A stretch of DNA of 47,500 nucleotides from Mesostigma viride (Eukaryota > Streptophyta > Mesostigmatophyceae > Mesostigmatales > Mesostigmataceae), in contig RPFO01000080.1 of the NCBI GenBank assembly GCA_009746045.1, forward strand, positions 860,420 to 907,919, in the 5' to 3' direction. The notes under the pieces were generated by a model. That model did not search any database and was not told the DNA's origin. It was given only the letters and a program-made list of their open reading frames with translations. Shown here in pieces: positions 10,601-20,218 of the stretch; the first letter of the stretch is position 1, and every line of letters starts with the position of its first letter. Position numbers and translations under genes: made by a program.

Positions 10601-12585
10601 ATCCTAGATCGAAAGTCTGCCCTGTTTGTGGCTGGTGTGACCGTCACATTATTTGCTGATGTGAATCTCACACCAGCCGTGCAAAACGATCCGTTTTCAT
10701 CCGACGTGTCAATATGTGCATGCCTGACTTACCGACCCACCCACCCACCCACCCACGCACCCACCCACCCACCCACCCACGCACCCACCCACCCACCCAC
10801 CCACCCACCCACCCACCCACCCACCCACCCACCCACCCACCCACCCACGCACCCACCCACCCACCCACCCACCCACCCACCCACCCACCCACCCACCCAC
10901 CCACCCACCCACCCACCCACCCACCCACCCACCCACCCACCCACCCACCCACCCACCCACCCACTCCTGTCTTGCCTCGCCTGCGTTGCCTTCCTACCTG
11001 CTGGCTTGGCCATCCACCGACCCCCTTGGCCCTTTGGCCTGCTTTGCCCTCGGCGCTGAGTCCCCCAGACATGCCTCGTCGGCATGTTCACAGTCCAGGA
11101 GTCGACGGGGTCATACGGGCGCACGGGCTTTGTGAGGACAGGGTCCCTGCTCAGGGACATGAGCCCACAGGAACGCGACAGGTGGCAGCGGTGAGCCTCA
11201 CGCACCATCTGCGCTGCAGTGTTTAGCACGTAATGGTTCTAGTTTTCCTCTTCCTCAGCTGAATTACCTATTTTGTTCGCCTTGGCCTGGCCATCGTTAT
11301 TTTTCCCCTTGGCCTGACCATTGTTTTTTTCTTCTTGGCTGTACCATTGTTTTTTTCTTCTTTGCTGTGCCATTGTTTTGTTCCTCTTTCCCTGGCCATT
11401 GTTATGTTCTTCTTGGCCTGGCCTTTGTTTTCTTCTTCTTGGCCTTGTCATTGTTTTTTTCCTCTTGGCCTTGTCATTGTTTTTTTCCTCTTGGCCTTGG
11501 CATTCTTTTGTTCTTCTTGGCCATACCATTGTTTTTTATCCTTTTGCTCTTCACTTGGCCGTGCATCTAGTATAAGTCTTCTCAACCTAAACCTGACGCC
11601 AGTCTAACTCTCGGCCTGGTTCTAGCACGATTCTTCTTGGCCTCAAATCACCTCAAATTTGCGGACATAGGCAACTTTCTGGTGGCTGCCCGCCCTCGCT
11701 TATGTATAACTTTTTCCCATTTCAGTGACCAAAGTCCTCGAGGAAAGCTTTACGGAAGCTTGCTGGTTTTCTTGGATTCAATGACTGCTCTGCCAGTTCA
11801 CATCACATCTTCACTTCCCGGCTCATTTCTTCCCGCGGTTTCCACACAAGAGATCCCTAAGCCTTTTTCCAGCATGGGATACAGTATGTCCATGTGGTTT
11901 CTAGTCCATTCTGCTCTTGCACCTTCGCTTGAAATGAGCTGTGTGGTGACTCAGTCGCTTCCCTCTCCTGCCATTGAATGGGGCATCTCTTCAGTCTGCA
12001 CTCGTCTCGGGATCTCGGTACTCAGTCAATCTGGCCAAGTAGCGTCGACAGCTCATGTTCTGGCTGCACCCTGATCACGCCATGGTTTACTAACCCCCGC
12101 TCTACCCTCCACATGGCATGAATATGTGGGATCTGGATTCTGACCCATGCAGGACGTCATGGCGGTCCATACATCTGTTGCCGTGGGAAAATGGCCATCT
12201 CCCCGCCATAAACACACACACGGTGAAGCATGAGCAGGTCTTGCTGCTTTCCCTAAACGTTAATCTTACCAGGGACTACGGGCAGCCGAGCCAAGTCATG
12301 TTGGGGGATGAGGAAAACAAGGCGGTGTTGGATTCATTGGATAACATGCTCATGCACAGCAAGTACGCGTTCAATGTCACTTGGAGTAAAGGCGAGGTGG
12401 CATTTGTGGACAATATCGCGTTGCTACACAAAGTGCTGCCAGATTCGTTCCGGCGGGTGGATGAGGTCGGGGTCAGGGTCTTGCGAAAATCCCTGTGCGG
12501 CTGTTACATGAAACCAGCCGCGAAGGAGCGGCGGCTGCAAGGAATGAACTTAAGATCTTACAGCGCTTTTCGAGGGTGGCCATAG
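1631..12585 (+). CDS. Membrane-anchored TauD/TfdA-family Fe(II)/2-oxoglutarate dioxygenase, at least nine exons
   Basis: The exons I infer are 1631-2038, 5993-6085, 7173-7283, 8312-8468, 9311-9336, 9737-9788, 9931-9968, 11069-11190 and 12153-12585. Together they give 1440 nt, or 479 codons plus stop. Introns start GT and end AG and phases agree throughout; only the 9788 donor is weak (9777 is a better donor but breaks the frame). Residues about 13-35 form one hydrophobic segment after basic residues, suggesting a type II membrane anchor. Residues about 56-130 are cysteine-rich. The catalytic domain begins near residue 150. It shows the HxD iron site in NWHYDGTGE (H259, D261), the family's PAPGDT turn (about 291-296), the distal ligand in VDNIALLHK (H428) and an Arg (R444 or R447) placed to bind 2-oxoglutarate. 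The substrate is unknown; taurine itself is not implied. TauD proteins are usually soluble, so the anchor and Cys stem are odd. An extra exon near 3461 cannot be excluded. Confidence 0.8.
2281..2919. repeat. GGTTGGTG / GGGT tract in intron 1 of the dioxygenase gene
   Basis: Positions 2281-2735 are an octamer-like GGTTGGTG array with substitutions (GGTC, GGTTGC, GTGC). It passes into pure GGGT at 2736-2911. The variants give local higher-order order. The G-rich strand is the coding strand of the gene. Confidence 0.95.
2981..3123. repeat. 46-bp tandem repeat, about three copies
   Basis: The unit starts CTGAAGGTGACCACATCAAT and recurs at 3021, 3067 and 3113; the first copy carries a variant start. 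It sits in intron 1. Confidence 0.9.
4024..4905. repeat. Minisatellite of about 70-75 bp with alternating variants
   Basis: The core AGATAGCAAGGGGTAGGACA is followed by a GTAGCAATACGGTAGGGTGA segment and repeats about a dozen times. Copies alternate between AGAACTAGTTTACAGTAG and AGAGCTAGTACTAGTAG junctions, so there is a higher-order dimer. It is in intron 1. The open frame on the - strand is a by-product. Confidence 0.93.
4994..5124. repeat. Two direct copies of a 62-bp unit
   Basis: The segment starting AGCCTTATAGCCTACTAGAA occurs at 4994 and again at 5063 with a few changes. It is in intron 1. Confidence 0.85.
5232..5445. repeat. About 58-bp imperfect repeat, three copies
   Basis: CAGAGTTTGGTAA...CATTTCGTTCAAGTGGTTC is repeated near 5236, 5341 and 5391 with increasing similarity. 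It is in intron 1. Confidence 0.75.
5605..5776. repeat. 12-bp minisatellite CCCTTGTGCGCC
   Basis: About fourteen head-to-tail 12-mers, some with T for C. The unit is a multiple of three, so frames on both strands stay open. It ends about 220 bp before exon 2. Confidence 0.95.
6207..6660. repeat. 56-bp tandem repeat, about eight copies
   Basis: The unit CTTCACAGTTGGATGGGGCA... recurs every 56 bp (for example at 6211, 6267 and 6323) with few differences, so the array is young or homogenised. It lies in the intron between exons 2 and 3. Confidence 0.95.
6922..7042. repeat. 15-bp repeat CAAACCATCAGCCTC
   Basis: About eight 15-mers alternating AGCCTC and AGCATC, ending about 130 bp before exon 3. 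Confidence 0.93.
7506..7746. repeat. GGGTCT/GTGAGG hexamers followed by a pure (GGGGGC)n tract
   Basis: Imperfect GGGTCTGGGTCAGGGT-like repeats (7520-7590) precede about ten perfect GGGGGC units at 7684-7746. The G-runs on the transcribed-sense strand could form G-quadruplexes. They lie in the intron after exon 3. Confidence 0.92.
8098..8218. repeat. Imperfect repeat of about 21 bp
   Basis: GATCGTACTCACGCTTGACC and relatives occur about six times, ending about 95 bp before exon 4. Confidence 0.8.
10022..10357. repeat. 42-bp tandem repeat, about eight copies
   Basis: The unit GGGGCTTGACCCCCATCTAC... has only scattered substitutions. It starts about 50 bp after exon 7. Because 42 is a multiple of three, a frame of repeating 14-residue hydrophobic units stays open, but no splice sites support it as coding. 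Confidence 0.95.
10733..10966. repeat. (CCCA)n tract with GCAC variants
   Basis: A nearly pure CCCA tetranucleotide tract with CGCA interruptions clustered at its start, about 100 bp upstream of exon 8. It is in the same orientation as the tract at 475-649. Confidence 0.96.
11278..11560. repeat. Imperfect 30-36-bp pyrimidine-rich repeat
   Basis: Units built on CTTCTTGGCCTTGTCATTG followed by a T-run recur about eight times in the intron between exons 8 and 9. Confidence 0.88.
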
Positions 12586-12646
12586 TTCGGGTTGCCCGCA
12601 CAGACTTGGTTGCACGAATACATGGCCTGCACTGACTGTCTCATAG

Positions 12647-13612
12647 CTACATGGCGTAACCTGCCTGGCGCATGTTATGTGCTATGATCAGCCCACACAG
12701 ATCACGTGGACTAATCAGGTAGGTTAGCTGGCGCCAAGCGACCAGGTGGTCGCCAGCTTCTTGCGGCGAGAGAGGAACCGAACTCGGGCTGCGATGTTGC
12801 TGAAGGTGAGGACCACTGGTGGTGGGGCCAGCCTTGTCCCGTGGATGGGGCAGGCGGTAGCCGACCTGCACTGCCTTTCCTTGCAGCTCTATGCGTGCCA
12901 AGAGCTGGTTCCTGAGCTCGTCCAGAAGGTCCGGGGTCTTCCCTGACTGCATGTCGGAGCGCCTGAGGCGGATGACCCGGCAGCGGCGGCGGTCGCGGTC
13001 AACGCTCATGCAGCCTCGCTGCGCTTGTTTTCCAGCTCCTGGAGCTTGTTGGTGGTGGCGGTGGTGGTAGAGGTTGCCTGGCTGGTCCGCCCAGGAGGCT
13101 CGAGTCGAGGGTCATCGCTGGCCCGGCCTACCGGCAGGTTGGGTAGTGATGGTGGCCGTTCGCTCGGCAATGTTGGGGACCTGCGTGGCCAGGGTCTCGA
13201 CCTTGGTGGCAACTGCCGCCAGCTTCACGATGCCGTGGCCGACTTTTATTGCCTTCCACCTGGTAAGGCGGGCGGTCACAGTGGCTGTGACCTCGGAAAC
13301 CTTGTTGGCGGTGTGTTTGTGCATGCCGGGCGATAAACTGGGCTGGAGCTTTTGCGCGACTTTGGCTTCAAAGTTCAAATTTTGTTGTTGACCTTGGCTA
13401 CGAGGGCATTGAGGGTGCCGTCAGGCGCTGTCAGGCATGCAGCCATCGGCGCCACTGCTCCTCCAGCACAGCTTGCATGGACGACCGCCTTCATATCATC
13501 CTTGTTGGTTGGGGGGGCGCTTTGTGAGCATGGCCGGCGCAGTGCCAGCCTGGCGTCTGGCACCCGTGCATGGGCCATGCAAGAGACGTCGGACGCCTCC
13601 TGGAAGGCCTAG
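12647..13612 (-). pseudogene. Possible LINE ORF1-like remnant
   Basis: Three frames on the - strand (13578-13375, 13378-13112, 13212-12647) read as pieces of one decayed protein. An alanine-rich part is followed by a heptad-like stretch (IVKLAAVATKVETLATQV), then a basic section ending in ELRNQLLARIELQGKAVQVG. That order (coiled coil, then a nucleic-acid-binding-like region) resembles LINE ORF1. Two frameshifts are needed. It lies just downstream of the 3' end of the - strand LINE, so it belongs to a different copy. The assignment is weak and no hallmark motif is visible. Confidence 0.3.
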
Positions 13613-14376
13613 CCCACGGAAATCATTCTGGCGTCACAGGAGGCGTAGCTCGTCAAGACGACGAGACGTTGGCCTATTTGTTGGTCCGCAAAGCATATCT
13701 AGAAAGAACCTTGCCAGTAATTGCATGGTCTGTTTAATCTGATTGGCTGAGACCTGTAGGATTTCGTTGGAGCCCTCTGTGTCAGAGGAGACAATAGCAT
13801 TGCCTGTTCGTCACCATTAATTAATTAATTAATAGACACGTGACTGCGTCACGTGAGCATAATTCCTCAGTGGGAGGGGAACATGGGATGGAATGGATGG
13901 TATAAGCTATCTAGGTCCTAGTTACAGGGGTGTGGGCACCGCGGCCCGAATCGCTATGAATGCCATACTTGGTCACACGCGGAGCCCCCACAGGCTTGGG
14001 GGTGGTCTCCTTCATCACTACTTGCCATCTATCCTTGCGCACCATCTGCCTCCATATTACAGACAAACCAGGAGGCTGCCCGGGGGTGAGCCCGTCACGT
14101 CTAGTGTAGCACATGTCCATGCCGAGTCTATCACGAAAAGTCCACGAGTGGCGGCCCTGCCGCGCGCGGCCGGGGGCACGCCAGGTGAGGAAATATCGCC
14201 CAGGCTGGGCAGGCTTGGTGCCAGCTAGTCTATCTGATGTATCTACCTGATCTGTGCGGGCCAGGTGCCCGGCTAGGCCCAGGCGCCTGCATGTGCCTAA
14301 TAATGTGGGAAACATAGGGCAAATCAGCGTACAAATCCTCATTACTAATGTGCAAACCAAAGGGGATGTTAAGGGC

Positions 14377-16090
14377 CTAGCGCAGCATCTTGGTGACGGC
14401 GCCGTCGAGTCGTTGCTCCAGCTCCTGCGTCAGTGTCCACGTCTCGGCGCCGTAGGTCATGATCGTCAGAATGACGACCTTGAAGAGGTCACGCTTGACG
14501 ATCCGGGGTAGGGCGGGGTTGCTCCACCAGCGGCGGTGGTCATGGAGGTGCGCCCACGCCATGCCGATCCGTGTCGTCATGTCGTCCTCGCAGTCGGGAA
14601 GCCAACTGCCGAGCAGCTTGAAGCGGCCTGAAGGAGGGTAGTTGACCTCGGCATCGTCTAAGAGGCGGAGTGTGGGTGGGGGCCCTGCCATGCCGAGGGC
14701 CAGGGCCTCCGTTTTGGGGCTGATTTCTAGACCAACCGCCCGAGCCTCGAGCGCCAGGCAGTCCAGCCAAAGTTGGGCAGACTCCGGCTTCTCGATGAGC
14801 GTGATGTCGTCGGCATAAATGAGGTCAGCTAGTAAATTCTGCTTGTTAGTCGGCCCCCCTTCCCCAAGCTCGTTCGTGATCGCTAGGCCAGGGGCACGGC
14901 CTGCAATGCTAGCAAAGCGAGCACGTGCCTGGCGCATAACATAATCCACTACAATAATAAACAGGTACGGCGACAGGACGCAACCCTGCCAGACGCCGGT
15001 CTGCAGTGGGCATGGCGGGGTAATGCCGTGTTGAGTGCGCACCGAAGTGGTCGACCCCTCATACAGCGTGCGGATGACGGTAATCAGGGGAGTGGGGACG
15101 CGAGCGCGAGCAAGTACAGCCCATAGAGCGTCCCAGAGGACAGAATCAAAAGCCTTGATGAAGTCGACGAAGATCAGGATGGCGGGAAACTCACCAGGTT
15201 GCAGGAGAGCGATTTCCTCGAAGAGGCGACGCGCGACGAAGATGGCCATGACGGTGTTGCGCCCAGGACGGAAGCCCATTTGACTTTCCCCAAGGTGACA
15301 GTCGAGAGCAGAACGAAGGCGGTTGAGGATCATGCGCATGAACAACTTAAGTGCGGCGCTCTGGATGCAGACTCCTCTGTAGTTGGCGGGGTCGTCAGGG
15401 GAACCTTTGTTTTTGTACAGCATAATACGGTAGCTGTGCTGCCACTCAGGAATCGGCGGCGCGTCGGCAAGCAGGATCCGGTTGCAGACGTCAAGCAGGA
15501 ACCCCGTGAGCGCCGTCAGCTTAATCACCGGGGCTGGGAGCTGGTCAGGTCCAACGGCGGCATAGAAGCGGAGTTGCTTGGCGGCGGTGCTCAGCTCGAG
15601 CTCGGTGAACGGCGGGAGCTCGTTGGGGTCGGCCAGGGGTTCCGTCAGGGCTGGGTACGTGTAGTCCTGCTCAGCGGCGGGCGGCGTGGGCGGCGCAGGG
15701 ACGTCCGCCGGTGCTACTGCCAGGCGTGCGGCCGCCAGAGGGCCAAGCGGCGGAGGCGGCGGGGGGGCGCCGAGCAGCCGGGACTGGGAGGAATACCACT
15801 GGTCGAGCTGCTGCTGCGGTGAGCCAGAGAGCGTCCGCGGCGCCGGCTGCGCGCCGCCGGCGGGCCGTTGGGCGTGACGCAGGCGGGTCCAGGCGTACTT
15901 GCCGTGCTGGTCCTTGAGGTGGGCGAAGTACTCGCGGACATGAAGGTCCTCCTGCTCCTTGGTCGCCTGCCGGATGGCCGAGTGGTAATCGGCTTTGAGG
16001 CGGGCGTAGCGGGCGGGGTCGCTGTTGTCGCGCAGGGCTTGCCGGGCCTGGATGACGGCGGGGAGCCGGTGCAGGCTGGTGAAGCGGGGC
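14377..16090 (-). pseudogene. LINE reverse transcriptase
   Basis: The frame 15528-14377 (open further upstream to about 16,090 by eye) carries the RT fingers and palm in order: EWQHSYRIMLYKNKGSPDD with NYRGVCI, then GFRPGRNT, FVDFIKAFDSV (first catalytic Asp), QGCVLSPYLF, and YADDITLIE (catalytic Asp pair). The thumb region with RRWWSNPALPRIVKRDLFK follows. The frame stops at a TAG where the + strand copy has AAG, so a nonsense mutation removes the C-terminal region, whose coding trace (GLAGHLARTDQ) continues to about 13,911 in another frame. Enzyme role: copies the element RNA at the target nick. Confidence 0.92.
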
Positions 16091-16943
16091 GGCGGCGGGG
16101 GGGCAGTAGGGCCCCGGCCGCGGGCAGCTTGTCAGCGAGGTGCCGAAGGGCCGATGCGGGGCCGGCAGCGAACAGCTGGGCGTGGCTGGCCGGGATGTCC
16201 AGCGCGTCGACGAACGCCTCTGCGGCGCGCTTGTGGGCGCGTTTTTCAGGGAAGTCCTCCAGAGCGTCGTCAGATTTCTCGAGCAACTGAAGTGTGCGCA
16301 AATCAGGTGGTGCCACGTGCTTACGAAAGGGCGAGGGGAATCGCAGGCGGATGCGGGCGGTGACGATGCGATGATCGGAGCGCACCAGGGGGATCACATG
16401 CAAGCGAGCAGCTAGTACAGATCCTTGATGATGCTTGCGCATTACAACATAGTCAATGCAGCGTTCAGTGCCAGTTGGCGAGGTGTGTGTGACCAAAGCA
16501 TCTGGACTATGTGGAAAGCGGGTGTTGGCAGTGACCAAATCGCATGTCGTAAGCAAATCAGCAAAAAGTTCAGTGTTGGCATTGGAGACCGTACCGTTGG
16601 GGGCGTGCTGACATCCGCCAGTACCCGGTGGTAGCATGGCGTTGGCGTCCAGCAGCAGAGCGAGGTAGTTGCCGGACCAGGGATGCCGTTCGCCAGGTTC
16701 TCCAGCGCTGCAAAGAAGTCCTTGCGGTCTTGTTCTGGGTGGCCGGAGTGGGGTGCGTAACCAACGCCCACCGTCAGGGCGTAGGTCGAGTGGCCCTCCA
16801 TCGAATGAAAAGTGGCCACGAGGAGCCGAGCGTTGACCAGCTGGGGTTCGCCCATGTGGCGTACGGCGAGCGGGGAGCAGAGGAGACCGACGCCCCCGTT
16901 CCCGGTGCCGTCGCCGCCTCCGTAGTAGAACCATAGTAGCCAT
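16091..16943 (-). pseudogene. LINE apurinic-like endonuclease domain (EEP fold), broken
   Basis: The domain nicks target DNA to prime reverse transcription. The N-terminal part reads from about 16930 to 16680 (GVGYAPHSGHPEQDRKDFF in the middle) and then changes frame. The second part has LLLDANAMLPP (equivalent of the GDFN motif), CIDYVVM and VRSDHRIV (the C-terminal SDH catalytic motif). The start of the fold, with its first metal-binding residues, is missing. A second frame change near the G-run at about 16,090 leads into the RT frame. It is not functional as it stands. Confidence 0.85.
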
Positions 16944-17185
16944 GAACTAATTAGCCAATAATCATGTAGACTGCATCACGTGGGTACCAATAATAAAGGG
17001 ACCTTAAACCCCTATGATATACACAATGAGAAGGAGGGAAGGGCGCCTAACTTCTCGATCTCACTGCCACAAGCGGGCAGGCCACACAGCGCTCTCTCCG
17101 CATCATGGTGCGAGCGCAATTACTGTGGGTGCAATATATTAAGTACTTGACACAAATTATTTATTTTAAAAAATCCATCTGACGG

Positions 17186-18012
17186 CTGAGGTCAACTACC
17201 CTCCTTCAGGCCGCTTCAAGCTGCTCAGCAGTTGGCTTCCCGACTGCGAGGACGACATGACGACACGGATCGGCATGGCGTGGGCGCACCTCCATGACCA
17301 CCGCCGCTGGTGGAGCAACCCCGCCCTACCCCGGATCGTCAAGCGTGACCTCTTCAAGGTCGTCATTCTGACGATCCTGACCTACGGCGCCGAGACGTGG
17401 ACACTGACGCAGGAGCTGGAGCAACGACTCGACGGCGCCGTCACCAAGATGCTGCGCAAGGCCCTTAACATCCCCTTTGGTTTGCACATTAGTAATGAGG
17501 ATTTGTACGCTGATTTGCCCTATGTTTCCCACATTATTAGGCACATGCAGGCGCCTGGGCCTAGCCGGGCACCTGGCCCGCACAGATCAGGTAGATACAT
17601 CAAATAGACTAGCTGGCACCAAGCCCGCCCAGCCTGGGCGATATGTCCTCACCTGGCGTGCCCCCGGCCGCGCGCGGCAGGGCCGCCACCCGTGGACTTT
17701 TCGTGATAGACTCGGCATGGACGTGTGCTACACTAGACGTGACGGGCTCACCCCCGGGCAGCCTCCTGGTTTGTCTGTAATATGGAGGCAGATGGTGCGC
17801 AAGGATAGATGGCAAGGAGTGATGAAGGAGACCACCCCCAAGCCTGTGGGGGCTCCGCGTGTGACCAAGTATGGCATTCATAGCGATTCGGGCCGCGGTG
17901 CCCACACCCCTGTAACTAGGACCTAGATAGCTTATACCATCCATTCCATCCCATGTTCCCCTCCCACTGAGGACTTATGCTCACGTGACGCAGTCACGTG
18001 TCTATTAATTAA
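17186..18012 (+). mobile_element. 5'-truncated LINE, copy 2
   Basis: This is the last about 800 bp of the same family in the opposite orientation to copy 1. It starts abruptly inside the RT thumb region and ends in the same hairpin (17982-18000) and TTAA tail. The coding trace 17257-17607 lacks the nonsense codon of copy 1 and continues through SNEDLYADLPYVSHIIRHM. The C-terminal region then continues in another frame (17477-17926). Confidence 0.9.
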
Positions 18013-18014
18013 TA

Positions 18015-18236
18015 AGACCTAGTTACAGGGTCAGTTGTGGGCACCACGGCCCGTTCGAATCACTGTACGTGAATGCCAAACGTGGTCACACGCGGAGCCC
18101 CCACTGGCTTGGGGGTGGTCTCCATTCACTACCTGCCATGCACCAATCCTTGCGAACCATCTGCCGTGCGCTAGATTACAGACATGCCAAGGGGCTGCCC
18201 TGGCGTGAGCCCATTGCGATGTGGGTGGCACATTAG
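18015..18236 (-). mobile_element. Diverged LINE 3' fragment, copy 4
   Basis: From CTAGTTACAGGGTCAG to a TTAATTAAG boundary the sequence is a clearly diverged version of the LINE 3' region seen at 13,915-14,110, including GGTCACACGCGGAGCCCCCA. It lies tail-to-tail with copy 2. Confidence 0.85.
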
Positions 18237-18296
18237 TTAATTAAGAAGTAGCCTCACCACTACTTCTCTGTAATATGGATAATTAATTAAGAAGTG
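18237..18296. repeat. Direct repeat TTAATTAAGAAGT
   Basis: The 13-mer occurs at about 18,237 and 18,284, flanking about 35 bp. It may mark a small insertion or tail slippage. Confidence 0.5.
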
Positions 18297-18713
18297 CACC
18301 TGCACCACTATGTGTTCCAGCATGCAGCTAACTAGGTGCGGACATAGGGTGGAAGATCGTCATGGCTAAACAATGGCGAGGGCATGGCATCTCAGCAGAG
18401 AGCAACTCTCTGCATGGGCAAAGCATGACCGACTAACTTATGCTATGCGTCATCTGGTGTGGAGCCCCTCATAGGCACACAGGTACATGGCTGAATAATG
18501 CTCAGTCATCAGCTGGTATGGGGCCCATATCATATGCATACATGTACAAGGCCACGTTGGCTAAGCCTTACCATTCTATGTACACTGCTACTGCTGTAGT
18601 CCCCTAGGCTGGGGATGCTGAGGGTGCTGTGGCAGCGGAGGTCGCTTGCCAGGGCTTGTGGCTGATTAGTCGGTTAATGGCAAGGATGTTAGCGGAAAGC
18701 AGCTGCAAGTGGC
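18237..18713. other. No gene recognised
   Basis: Apart from the short TTAATTAAG repeat, I see no coding, RNA or repeat structure between the LINE fragment and the second TauD-like gene. Confidence 0.5.
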
Positions 18714-20218
18714 TTAATTGCGCAACACACGAAGCGCAGCATCCGGTCTTTCCACGTTCTCTGGCCATGTCTTGTGTGTCAGCAAAAGATTGTCCACATA
18801 CGCGAAATCCCCTTTCTCCCAGGACATTTTGAATGAATGCGCCAACAGGGCCGAGTCGAGCTCGTTCTGAAAGCTTTTGCTTTCCGCGGCGTCAAACATC
18901 CGTCCATCTGGCTTATCCATGTCAATGGGCACCAAACGCCACAAAACTATGAACATTTACAACTGGCTCATTCGTAATGGGATGCTCAATGATGAGAGGG
19001 AAGACTGCCTTCAGCCGTTCAAACGTCGTTGAGCGCCACCAAATTCTGCCATCACAAACAAGTAACAATGGCCAGCAGTTATAGACAAAGATTTGCATTA
19101 TTGATATATGCAAGACCTGGTATGATACTTGTTGACCGCCACCAGATCCTGCCAATCACAGGCACAACGAGTGGCAAGCACTTCCAGAGATAAGAAGGCA
19201 CCTATGGTCAGACTGCCAGTGTACCATCCTCAACCAGGTTTACTTTGCTGAAAGATTCACTTGCAATACCTGTCCTACCACCGATGAGACATGCAGCTAT
19301 GCATCCTAGGCAGATAGCGATGAACAGGAGGTCTAGAAGAGATATAAAGAGACACATGGCCAAGGCTGCCTAGGTCCTGGGTACCCATCTACCATGCTGA
19401 ATCAAGGCCATGAACAGAGCTTGGTTGTTCGAGGATCGTCAATCTAGAGCATGGGGGAGCAAAAGGGCTAACTAATTAGTAAAAACTAAGTCATGCGACA
19501 TGTCCAGCCAAATACCCATTCCCACGGTTCCCATAGAGTGGGCGATCAAGTAAACATATATAGTAGTTGTATTTTGGAACCCCCTTCCCATATTAGCAAT
19601 GAGAAGGGGGACAGCCAGATAATCAGGCATGCTGTTTGTTACTCTAACTGGAAAGGACGTGCCACTAGGTCTCGACACTCTACAGCCCTGACATCGTGCG
19701 AGTCCATGCTCCTCTACACACCTAATACACTAGATGATATCTTCGAGTCTACTGGTCCACGCGTCGAGTCCACTGAACTAAGTCTCAATACTCTTATAGC
19801 CCTGGCATATCTTGCAAATCCAGGCTCCTCGTAACAACTACACCAAGTCTCTTCCCGGCCACACGATCGAGCAACCAGTAAGTCACATTGCAAGCGCATG
19901 TCCATCAAATCTTCTAGACGTGAAGTTCCTTTTTCAACGGCTTCCCATACAAACCTCAAACACTCTCCAAACCACGAAGACTTTCTGCATCTTCATCAAC
20001 CAAGTTCATTACTGCATATATGGCTACCCTTTTATTCAGATAGAGTGAGCTTTTTCTTTACAGGCTCTTCCTGGTACCGGAAAGATCCACCACTAGGTCT
20101 GATTAGCCGATGGGACTGGTTCAATTAAAACTAATTTAACGATAGTTGGGCATCTCCTTCGGCAACGTCTTACTAATGCGGACAAGAACGATCACAAGCT
20201 CTGAATAACCTTAGAACC

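Larger units (their letters stand above)
13836..16943 (-). mobile_element. 5'-truncated LINE (non-LTR retrotransposon), copy 1
   Basis: On the - strand the order is endonuclease, reverse transcriptase, C-terminal region, then a 3' UTR ending in a 19-bp hairpin (13837-13855) and a (TTAA)n tail. The 5' end of the endonuclease is missing near 16,940. Frameshifts and one nonsense codon show it is dead. Two other copies in the window share the same 3' end, as expected from target-primed reverse transcription. Confidence 0.9.

Noticed and set aside
11729-12074. Possible exon after CATTTCAG (frame through [10 protein letters not shown])
   Set aside because: The exon at 11,069-11,190 joins directly and in phase to 12,153, and the second TauD-like gene shows the same direct join.
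13000-14300. Several + strand frames over the LINE and ORF1-like region
   Set aside because: They are shadows of the - strand coding traces and contain no recognisable domain.
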